Assembly: GCA_964486935.1 (NCBI GenBank)
Contig: CAZAPG010000021.1
Span: 1-64,000, forward strand
Reading direction: 5' to 3'
DNA length: 64,000 nucleotides
From: CAZAPG01 sp964486935
GTDB taxonomy: Bacteria > Chloroflexota > Anaerolineae > 4572-78 > J111
Part shown: positions 26,326 through 33,910 of the stretch, one piece after another
Layout: each line of letters opens with the position of its first letter
How positions within the stretch are numbered: position 1 is the stretch's first letter
Translations under genes and position numbers: made by a program
The notes under the pieces: model-generated
Databases searched by the model: none
Told to the model about the DNA's origin: nothing
The model's input: the letters and a program-made list of their open reading frames with translations, nothing else

Positions 26326-28191
26326 ATGCAAAACTATTTTGACGCCATCAAACTGCCCGCCTTTGCCGCCGATTTTCATTATTTTCGGATTGGCCGCGAA
26401 AAGTGGGAACTAATGCTCACCCGCCTGGCGCACATGGGCGCCGGCCTGGTTGTTGTCGCCGTTCCCTGGGGCTTTCATGAAATTGAGCCAGGCCAGGTTG
26501 ACCTGACCGGCGCAACCAACCCCCGCCGGGATGTGTCGGGCCTGTTAAAGCTGTGCGCGGCGCTAAATTTGCCCTGCCTGCTCAAACCCGGCCCCTACGC
26601 CCTAAACAGCGGCGTGCTCAATAACGGCCTGCCGCTCCGGTTGGCCGGGGACTCCCAACTTCCGGCTACTGCCGTCACCGGCTGGTTTCAGGCCGTGAGC
26701 AAATTACTGGTTGACCAACAGTGGCCCGATGGCCCGGTCGTCGCCCTGCAACTGGAAAGCGACGCCGGCCAGGAAGAAACGCCCGCTTACAGCCGGGAAC
26801 TCACCGAGGTCAAATGGCCCATCTGGCTGCGCAAGCGTTACAAAGGCATCGACGCGCTCAACGCCGCTTACGGGGCAGATTACCGCAGCGTTAGCGATGT
26901 TCCCTTTCCGCAAAGCCCGGCCAAAGAAGACACGCCGCTACACCAAGATGCCCGCGCCTTTTTGGCCGAAGTTCAGGCCGAAACCCACACCGATTACCAG
27001 CAGGCGCTGGTTGAGGCCGGCTGGCAAACGCCCATTTATACCTCGGCCAACGACGCGCCGCCGGAACTACCCGCCATTCAAACCCACTCGCTGCTTCAGC
27101 CCGACACTCTGCCCAACCTCAAACCGGCCAAAAGCCTGCTCATTTTACAGCACCCCATTCAGGTAGACCCCGACCCCGTTGAAATTGGGCTTGGCCCGGT
27201 TTGGGCCGGCGGCGCGCCCATCCGGCCCGACGGGTCGGTGCGGCGCAATTTTTGGTTGGTTCGACAATTCCTGTGGAGCAAATCGCTGCCCAAAACCAAA
27301 TTTAATGAGCCGCTGCTAACCGTTACCGCCAAAACCGGCGGGCTGGTCACATCCGGCCAGGATACTACTTTGAGCCTGTCTCTGGCTAAAGGAGCCAGAC
27401 CAATCGTTTATCAATTGCGCCTGAGCGGAGAAGTGACCGTTAACCATTTGATAAAAGCAGCCCGAGGCAAATTGAGCGGCCCCTACCTGATTGAAGAAAA
27501 CGGCCACCAAACCGACCTGGTTTTTTATGTGAATGACGCCACCGCGCCGTTAAGCGGCTTTATGCTAGAGTATTTAAAGCGGCTGCTGGCCGGACAGGCT
27601 TACACTCTGGCTCGCTGCGCCAATTTACTGGCAGAACTGGGCCAGACGCTCCAGCCCGAACCCCCACACCCCGACGCCGCGCCGTCAAAGCCGGCCCGCC
27701 CCTCCTCTTACACCCTCACCGAGGCCCGGCGCGGTTTAAGCGAAGCCGACAAAATTCTGCGCAAAGCCATTGCCTCGGTGGGTGGCCTGGAGGCCGGTTT
27801 TGACGTGATGCTGGGGCGACGCTCTGCCGACACGCCGGAGCCGGCCCCAACCGTTCCGGCTGTCAACCCCGAAATTTTTGAGGGCCAGGCCAGAGAAACG
27901 CTGGCGCGCGCCGGCCAGGTTTGCGCCAAACCGGTTGCTCATTTAAAAGCCGCCGCCGACGCGCTGCACGCCACCATCAACGCGCCCCACGGCTTTACCA
28001 TTGAGCAGTACCAACAGGGCAACACCAACGCGGTTCAGGTGGCCACGGGCGTTCGCCAATCGCTGCTTGAAGTGGTGGCCCAGTTGCGGGTCGAAATGGC
28101 GATGGAGCAACTGCCGCTGGTTACATGGCGCGTCCACAACCAGATTCAGCAAGTGGCCGAAAATTTGCGGTGGGGTATTTTGAGGGAATAA
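26326..28191 (+). CDS. GH35/GH42-like glycosidase-fold protein
   Basis: The N-terminal 220 residues resemble a beta-galactosidase TIM barrel: VPWGFHEIEPGQVDL, the LLKPGPY strand, LQLESDAG at the acid/base position, and KRYKGIDALNAAYGADYRSV. The rest is a beta-rich then helical region unlike classical members, and the GH35 C-terminal jelly rolls are not recognised. Whether it is active is uncertain. ATG at 26326 is chosen because GGGAG is seven bases upstream; the ATG at 26320 abuts it. It has no signal peptide and so would be cytoplasmic. A perfect 12-bp inverted repeat follows it. Confidence 0.6.
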   Translation: MQNYFDAIKLPAFAADFHYFRIGREKWELMLTRLAHMGAGLVVVAVPWGFHEIEPGQVDLTGATNPRRDVSGLLKLCAALNLPCLLKPGPYALNSGVLNNGLPLRLAGDSQLPATAVTGWFQAVSKLLVDQQWPDGPVVALQLESDAGQEETPAYSRELTEVKWPIWLRKRYKGIDALNAAYGADYRSVSDVPFPQSPAKEDTPLHQDARAFLAEVQAETHTDYQQALVEAGWQTPIYTSANDAPPELPAIQTHSLLQPDTLPNLKPAKSLLILQHPIQVDPDPVEIGLGPVWAGGAPIRPDGSVRRNFWLVRQFLWSKSLPKTKFNEPLLTVTAKTGGLVTSGQDTTLSLSLAKGARPIVYQLRLSGEVTVNHLIKAARGKLSGPYLIEENGHQTDLVFYVNDATAPLSGFMLEYLKRLLAGQAYTLARCANLLAELGQTLQPEPPHPDAAPSKPARPSSYTLTEARRGLSEADKILRKAIASVGGLEAGFDVMLGRRSADTPEPAPTVPAVNPEIFEGQARETLARAGQVCAKPVAHLKAAADALHATINAPHGFTIEQYQQGNTNAVQVATGVRQSLLEVVAQLRVEMAMEQLPLVTWRVHNQIQQVAENLRWGILRE

Positions 28192-28202
28192 CAGGCAGAA
28201 AT

Positions 28203-28247
28203 TTGGTAAATAGTTATTGGTAATTTGGCCTGATTACTATTTACCAA
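28203..28247. repeat. 12-bp inverted repeat with 21-base loop
   Basis: TTGGTAAATAGT (28203-28214) and ACTATTTACCAA (28236-28247) are perfect inverses. No T-run follows, so it is not a convincing terminator. Confidence 0.5.
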
Positions 28248-28289
28248 TTACCGCAAAAGAACGTTTATCTATCGGATGGTAGTTATGCT

Positions 28290-29435
28290 TTAAGATAGAT
28301 ACGCTGCCACCGCTGCGGCCAAACGGCTGACGCCTTCCTCTAGCTGAGGGGGGTCATACAGGGCAAAACAGAGGCGGGCATAGTTACGCAGCCCTTGCCG
28401 GCCAGAAAAGTTAATCCCCGGCTGAAGCCCCACCTGCTGCCGCCGCGCCACCGGCAGCAGCGCCTGGGTGTCTACCCTTTCTGGCAGGCGCAGCCAGATA
28501 AAAAAGCCGCCTTTTGGCTCAACAAAAGAAGCCTGTTGGCCAAAATGGCGGCGCAGCGCCTGGCTTAAAACGGCGGCCCGCTGCCGGTATTCGGTTTTCA
28601 ACTGCTCAAGATATTCCAGTTGCGCGCCCAGTTCAAGGGCACTGCGGACCATGGCCGAGGTAAACGGATTTAGCCCGCCGCCACTATCCAGCAACCCGCA
28701 GCCAACCAGTCGCTCCATCAGGGCCGGGCCGGTCTGAATCCAGCCCAGGCGCAGCCCCGGCGCCATGATTTTAGAAAATGACCCCAACGAGAGCACCGTT
28801 TCACTGTGGGCAAAGCCGCCCAGCGGCGGCGGGGGCGGGTCGTCAAAGCTTAACAGATGGTAAACCTCATCGGCCACAATTAAAAAGTTGCGCTGCCGGC
28901 TGAGCTGAACCAGCCGCTCGCGCCGGGCCGCCGGCAGGGTAAAACCGGCGGGGTTGTGAAAGGTGGGGATGGTGTAGAGAAAAGCCGGCCGGTGTTGGGT
29001 CAATTTTTCCTCCAGCGCCTCAATGACCAGCCCCTCCGCATCGGTGGGCAGGCTGACCACCTTCAAACGATGGTCGGCAAAAATGCGCAGGGCCAAAAAA
29101 TAAGATGGCTCTTCTACAAACACGGTATCGCCGGCCTGGGTAAAAAGGGTGCAGATTAAATCTAGCCCCTGCGACGCGCCATTGGTGATAAACAGTTCGT
29201 CCGGCGATACCGGCAGGCCGTACCCCCGGCTCAAAAACTCGGCCAGGGCTAACCGAAAGTAGCCATCCCCTTGCTCCATGCCATAAGCCAGCAACGCCGA
29301 CTCATTGGCCTCCAGCCGATGGGTTATGGCCCGTTGCATGGCGCGCCAGGGCAGCAGCGCCGGCGCGGGCTGGCCAATGCCAAAATCAATCATCCCTGGC
29401 GGGATATTTAGCTGCATCGTGCGGATAGTTGTCAT
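28290..29435 (-). CDS. PLP-dependent aminotransferase, class I/II
   Basis: The 381-residue protein has the fold-type I core: FITNGASQGLDLI, PTFHNPAGFTL, VADEVYHLLSF and the PLP lysine in GSFSKIMAPGLRLGW. It resembles 2-aminoadipate or aromatic aminotransferases of the LysN/MocR-domain group but has no N-terminal DNA-binding domain. The start at 29435 has AGGAG six bases upstream; the frame is open for 47 more codons, but that stretch includes an intergenic repeat. Substrate not assignable. Confidence 0.8.
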   Translation of the reverse strand: MTTIRTMQLNIPPGMIDFGIGQPAPALLPWRAMQRAITHRLEANESALLAYGMEQGDGYFRLALAEFLSRGYGLPVSPDELFITNGASQGLDLICTLFTQAGDTVFVEEPSYFLALRIFADHRLKVVSLPTDAEGLVIEALEEKLTQHRPAFLYTIPTFHNPAGFTLPAARRERLVQLSRQRNFLIVADEVYHLLSFDDPPPPPLGGFAHSETVLSLGSFSKIMAPGLRLGWIQTGPALMERLVGCGLLDSGGGLNPFTSAMVRSALELGAQLEYLEQLKTEYRQRAAVLSQALRRHFGQQASFVEPKGGFFIWLRLPERVDTQALLPVARRQQVGLQPGINFSGRQGLRNYARLCFALYDPPQLEEGVSRLAAAVAAYLS

Positions 29436-29501
29436 AAATCTCTCCTCGTGAAAATAAACTTTTGACCCCTTGAGAGCGTTCGGAACTTGTCTTTCAAACC
29501 G

Positions 29502-29574
29502 GACGAAGGACCGCAAAGCGTGACGATGGACGAATGAGTTGTTTTCGTCTGCGAAGCGTCTTTCGTCCTTCGTC
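29502..29574. repeat. GACGAAGGAC inverted word repeat
   Basis: GACGAAGGAC (29502-29511) is inverted as GTCCTTCGTC (29565-29574). The same word recurs in the same arrangement at 52179-52237, so it is a dispersed family. Confidence 0.55.
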
Positions 29575-29630
29575 ACAATCTTGAGTTACCGAATGGTCTC
29601 CCGTTATCAAGAAAAAGGTGTCACTTCCGA

Positions 29631-30599
29631 TTGAAAATCAAATGGATTCGCAACACCGGCTGGGCCATTATCTTGATTTTTATGGCTATGGCCGCCCTGG
29701 GGACCATCCTGGGTTTTTTGGGGCATTTAAGCCCGTATCTTGAACTTGCCAGCAATCTGCGCCTGCAATATTTAGTGATATCAGGCGCGGGCGCGTTCAT
29801 TGCCCTGGGGGTCAAAAAATATAAAATGGCCGGCGCGGCAGGGCTGCTCACTGTGGTCAACCTGCTGGTCATTGCGCCGCTTTACTTTGCGCCGGCGGCA
29901 ACGGCCCCGCCATCGAACGCAACCCGTTACCGGGCGCTGCTGTTGAACGTTGACCGGCGCAGCCAGGCGTATCAACAGGTCATCAATTTGGTTGAAGAGA
30001 CGCAGCCGGATTTCATTATGTTTTTAGAACCAACCCCGGCCTGGATGTCGGCCTTGCAGGAGCTAAAGCAGGATTACCCCTTTACCCACAGCGCCATCCG
30101 GCCCGACCCCGGCAGCATTGCCCTGTTCAGCCGCATCCCGTTGACCCAAACAGAAGTGCTTGATTTTGGCGTACCGGAGCGGCCCGTCATGGTAGCTCAA
30201 ATGGATTTAAATGGACAGCCATTGACCGTTCTGGGGCTGCATCCCTACCCGTTTGCGGCGCGGGGAGTCATTAAAACACAACAGCGACAGCGACAGCTAG
30301 ACGGCCTGGCTCAATTTGCGGCGACTCACCCCCGGCCGGTGCTGGCGCTGGCAGATTTGAATTTTTCGCCCTGGTCGCCGCTATACCGGGAGCTGCTTGA
30401 CCAATCGGGGTTGCGCGATGCCCGCCAGGGCTTTGGGGTGCAGGTAACGTGGCCTACCAATTACCCCTATCTTTATATGCCTATTGATTATGGCCTGGTA
30501 TCGCCGGAGGTGGTCATTTTTAATCACCAAATTGGGCCGCATGTTGGCTCGGACCATCTGCCGGTGATGATTGATTTTGGGTTAAGCCAGCATCAATGA
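29631..30599 (+). CDS. Membrane-anchored endonuclease/exonuclease/phosphatase (EEP) protein
   Basis: Two or three N-terminal membrane segments (about residues 5-25, 40-56 and 63-87) precede an EEP domain: LLLNVDRRSQ, FLEPTPAW, ALADLNFSPWS and the C-terminal GSDHLPVMIDF, holding the catalytic Asp and His residues. Family members cleave phosphodiesters of nucleic acids or phospholipids; this topology is common for bacterial envelope EEP proteins. The start is TTG in the only reasonable frame. Its 3' end overlaps the convergent deoB by 18 bases. Confidence 0.8.
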   Translation: MKIKWIRNTGWAIILIFMAMAALGTILGFLGHLSPYLELASNLRLQYLVISGAGAFIALGVKKYKMAGAAGLLTVVNLLVIAPLYFAPAATAPPSNATRYRALLLNVDRRSQAYQQVINLVEETQPDFIMFLEPTPAWMSALQELKQDYPFTHSAIRPDPGSIALFSRIPLTQTEVLDFGVPERPVMVAQMDLNGQPLTVLGLHPYPFAARGVIKTQQRQRQLDGLAQFAATHPRPVLALADLNFSPWSPLYRELLDQSGLRDARQGFGVQVTWPTNYPYLYMPIDYGLVSPEVVIFNHQIGPHVGSDHLPVMIDFGLSQHQ

Positions 30600-31760
30600 C
30601 TTGAAGCTGGCGCCCTTTGGCGGCGGGTTGACGCCCAGCACATCGGCAATGGTGGCGGCCAGGTCGGCAAAGGTTTGGCGGACGCCCAGATTGACGCCCT
30701 GTTTTAGCCGCTGGCCGGTGATGAGCAGCGGCACATACTCGCGGGAGTGGTCGGTGCTGGGGGTGGTGGGGTCGTTGCCGTGGTCGGCGGTGATGACCAG
30801 CATATCATCGGCAGCCAGGGCGTCCATAATCTCCGGCAGGCAATGGTCGAACTCGGCCAGCGCGTCGGCGTAACCCTGCGGGTTATTGCGATGCCCGAAT
30901 TTTGCGTCAAAGTCAACCAGATTGGTAAAAATCAGGCCGCGTTGGCGGCGCTGGCGCATGGCGGCGATGGTTTTGTCCACCCCATCCATATTGTTTTGGG
31001 TGTGTACCGAGCCGGTAATGCCCTGGCCGTCAAAAATATCTTCTATTTTGCCCACGGCGTAGACCATCTGGCCGGCCTCTTTGAGGATGTCGAGCAGGGT
31101 TGGCTCCGGCGGCTTTACGGAAAAATCGTGCCGGTTGGGGGTGCGTTCAAAGTGGCCGGGGACGCCCACAAAAGGCCGGGCAATCACCCGGCTCACCTCG
31201 TGGGGGCCGCGCAAAATTTGGCGGGCAACGCGGCAGATGCGGTAGAGTTCCTCCAGCGGAATGACCTCTTCATGGGCGGCAATTTGAAACACGCTATCGC
31301 CCGAAGTGTAGACAATGGGCTTGCCGGTCTGCATGTGCTCCTGGCCCAACTCTTCAATAATCGCCGTGCCGGAGGCCGGGTAGTTGCCCAGCCAGCCGCG
31401 GCCAATCTCGGCGGCAAAACGGTCCATCACCTGCGGGGGAAAGCCATGGGGGTACAGCGGGAAGGGTTGGGTCAGGTGAATCCCCATTAGCTCCCAGTGG
31501 CCGGTGGTGGTATCTTTGCCCGCCGAAACCTCGGCCATTTTGCCATAAATTGCGGTTGGCCGGTATTGGGGCGCAAGCCCCTGCAAAATAGCGATGTTAG
31601 CCAGCCCCATTTTTTCCATATTCGGCAAATTCAGGCCGCCGACCGCGCGGGCAATGTTGCCCAGGGTGTGGCTGCCCACATCGCCAAAGGCAGTGGCATC
31701 GGGTGCTTCGCCAATACCAACGCTATCCAGCACAATTACAATTACCCGGTTGATGGACAT
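30582..31760 (-). CDS. deoB: Phosphopentomutase
   Basis: This 392-residue alkaline-phosphatase-fold enzyme interconverts ribose-1-phosphate and ribose-5-phosphate (and deoxy forms) in nucleoside salvage. Metal-binding DSVGIGEAPDATAFGDVGSH near residue 12, the phosphorylated Thr85 within GKDTTTGHW, NLVDFDAKFGHRNNP and the C-terminal ITADHGNDPTTPSTDHSRE are all present. Length is typical. GGAG precedes the ATG. No other nucleoside-salvage gene is adjacent. Confidence 0.95.
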   Translation of the reverse strand: MSINRVIVIVLDSVGIGEAPDATAFGDVGSHTLGNIARAVGGLNLPNMEKMGLANIAILQGLAPQYRPTAIYGKMAEVSAGKDTTTGHWELMGIHLTQPFPLYPHGFPPQVMDRFAAEIGRGWLGNYPASGTAIIEELGQEHMQTGKPIVYTSGDSVFQIAAHEEVIPLEELYRICRVARQILRGPHEVSRVIARPFVGVPGHFERTPNRHDFSVKPPEPTLLDILKEAGQMVYAVGKIEDIFDGQGITGSVHTQNNMDGVDKTIAAMRQRRQRGLIFTNLVDFDAKFGHRNNPQGYADALAEFDHCLPEIMDALAADDMLVITADHGNDPTTPSTDHSREYVPLLITGQRLKQGVNLGVRQTFADLAATIADVLGVNPPPKGASFKSLMLA

Positions 31761-31843
31761 TTAACCATCTCCTCAATGAAGTAGATTGCTGACTGTCATA
31801 AATGAGCTAGGCGTGCGTTCTGCACAATTTTCTTTACTTCTCG

Positions 31844-32968
31844 TTACTCATGGCTTTCTGCGGCCTGTCGCAAAGCCAGAAACGCTTCTTTCAAAGGTTG
31901 ACTAACCGCGCTGTCCGATTCGGCCAATACAAGTTCTTGATAAGCTTCCAAAAATTCCAATCGCAGCCGGTGAAATAAATGCAAGAAATGGCGCAAAAAA
32001 TCAAGACAATCCAGAATGGCAATTTCGACACCGCCGATATCGTCGTACAGACTTGCCGCATAATCTTTTACTTCAGGGTCGATAATGTCGGTGGTAATGA
32101 AAAGATAATTGTCAATCTGTTTGCCACTTTCACTTATCTTTTGAAGGGCATGATTGATATCGTCTTTTGTCACCCGCTTTGCTTTCATTTCATAACTCGT
32201 AACCACGTTGTCATCGTCAACCACGGTAATTTCTAAATCACCCAATGCGCCGGTCTGTTTGTCAGCCGCATTATGACTTTGTAATGGTAGTACTCGTTCA
32301 CCTAGACGACTTTCTGCCGCTTTGTAGGCAGCGGCAACAACCAGAACGGGCAAACGACTTGACTTGGGGCTGCTTAAATGCTGTTGAATGAGGGTTACAA
32401 TTGCCTCAGACGATAGCGGGGTTGCATCTTTTACCGTTTTCAGTTGGGCCAGGAGGGTTTTAATCCGCAGGCGTTGTTCATCTCTGACAACAAGCAAACA
32501 TCGGATTACTTCACATAGCATATCTTCAGTTGATACGAGGTCCTTGTGGACATCGGTTAGCAACTGTAAAACGGACTGGTAAAGTTTTGGAGGGCGACCA
32601 ACCAGGTTAAGGTCTGGTGTTAGTGTGGCGTTGCGGTTTCTAAGCGCCGGGGTTAAAAACGCTGTAGTTGGGTTACAAGGTAACTCGTGTTTGTCGATAA
32701 ATGCAGTAATGTATTGTTCATCATACGTTCTGCCCGAAAAGGAATCATCATCGCCAATTTCCGTGTAAGGTTTTCGAATATCTACCTCTGGCCGGTGCGC
32801 TTTGGCCAGCAGGCAGGCCATTAATAATCTGACACCGGCCCGATTTTGTAAATTTCGACAAACATACTCAACTTCACCAGCAATATGGGGGTCATCAATA
32901 AGTGAGGCTTTTACACCTTCTACAGCCTTTTGATAAGCTAAATCAAGGATTTCTGAAGGAGTTGCCAT
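31844..32968 (-). CDS. Type II restriction endonuclease (SacI-like family)
   Basis: The 374-residue protein overlaps the adenine methylase by 31 bases and ends a two-gene restriction-modification unit. A PD-(D/E)xK-like core is visible: Asp in GALGDLEITVVDD and then YEMKAKRVTKDDI, giving D...ExK. The N-terminal part (KPYTEIGDDDSFSGRTYDEQ, CNPTTAFLTPALRN, DLNLVGRPPKLYQ) resembles proteins I recall as restriction endonuclease, SacI family; the assignment is from memory. Recognition sequence unknown. Codon use and base composition look more AT-rich than the neighbours, consistent with horizontal gain. Confidence 0.7.
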   Translation of the reverse strand: MATPSEILDLAYQKAVEGVKASLIDDPHIAGEVEYVCRNLQNRAGVRLLMACLLAKAHRPEVDIRKPYTEIGDDDSFSGRTYDEQYITAFIDKHELPCNPTTAFLTPALRNRNATLTPDLNLVGRPPKLYQSVLQLLTDVHKDLVSTEDMLCEVIRCLLVVRDEQRLRIKTLLAQLKTVKDATPLSSEAIVTLIQQHLSSPKSSRLPVLVVAAAYKAAESRLGERVLPLQSHNAADKQTGALGDLEITVVDDDNVVTSYEMKAKRVTKDDINHALQKISESGKQIDNYLFITTDIIDPEVKDYAASLYDDIGGVEIAILDCLDFLRHFLHLFHRLRLEFLEAYQELVLAESDSAVSQPLKEAFLALRQAAESHE

Positions 32969-33810
32969 TCTTCTATTTTGCTTCCACTTGTGTACTTGTC
33001 GAGGTTGGAGATATCATAATTTACCCAAAGAACCTCAGTGCGTGGCTGTTTAACAGAGTGAACTATTTTTGTTGGCCCCTCGATTGCTTGCCAATCGCCA
33101 TAGAGTTTCTCCATTAAATCACAATGATAACTCGATAAAGCGACCTTTCCTTCTACCTGATGAAGCACTTCGGCCAGTTCTCGATGCTCATCATCGGTCA
33201 TTTCGTATTTATAGGCATTACTATCCCCCCGTGAGTTATGCGGGTATGGGGGGTCACAATAAAAAAGCGTTTCTTGACTATCATATCTTTTGATAATGTT
33301 AATGGCTGTATCATGTTCAATCTGAACCCTCAACAACCTTTGGGCAATCTCCGGCAAAGCTTCAACGCTGCCCAACCATCTCGACACAGCTCCGGCCATG
33401 CCCGCCCGGCTGGTCAAGCGACAATGCGCCCATCGCCCCGAACTAGCGCGCTGGGCCAAACCGGTTCTAACTTGCCGCGCTCTGATATAAAAGCGTCTGG
33501 CTCGTTCCAAATCGGATAGCTCTTCGGCTGGTTCTGAGATGGCCTTCTCAAATTCTTGACGAGAAAAGGGCGTTAAGCCAATAGCCTCAATTAATGCCTC
33601 TTTTTCCTGGCGCAAAACGCGGAAAAAATTAACCACTTCCCCATCTAAATCATTATAGGTTTCAATTGGAGCTGGTTCGCGGTTAATTAGAACGGCGGCT
33701 GAACCGGCAAATGGTTCACAAAAATGTTTTGTTTTTGGCAATAGAGGCAGTAACCAATCGAGATGGCTAAATTTTCCGCCATACCAACCAAACGCTATCA
33801 ATTTGGACAT
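32938..33810 (-). CDS. D12-class (Dam-like) N6-adenine DNA methyltransferase
   Basis: The 290-residue enzyme has motif I as FCEPFAGSAAVLIN near residue 30 and motif IV as YCDPPYPHNS, the DPPY of N6-adenine methylases, plus an N-terminal FGWYGGKFSHLDWLLPLLP element of the D12 class. It transfers a methyl group from SAM to adenine and would protect the host from the following endonuclease. ATG at 33810 is chosen (AAGGA nine bases upstream); TTG at 33813 is less likely. It precedes and overlaps the endonuclease gene, so protection would be expressed first. Confidence 0.9.
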   Translation of the reverse strand: MSKLIAFGWYGGKFSHLDWLLPLLPKTKHFCEPFAGSAAVLINREPAPIETYNDLDGEVVNFFRVLRQEKEALIEAIGLTPFSRQEFEKAISEPAEELSDLERARRFYIRARQVRTGLAQRASSGRWAHCRLTSRAGMAGAVSRWLGSVEALPEIAQRLLRVQIEHDTAINIIKRYDSQETLFYCDPPYPHNSRGDSNAYKYEMTDDEHRELAEVLHQVEGKVALSSYHCDLMEKLYGDWQAIEGPTKIVHSVKQPRTEVLWVNYDISNLDKYTSGSKIEEWQLLQKSLI

Positions 33811-33910
33811 CAATTTATATCCTTGCGCAATTATTGGTTAATGAGTGGAATTAAGGTAACTATAAGTCTAAAAGTTGATTTTTGCAAGGAACATTTGTTT
33901 GGATAGGTCA

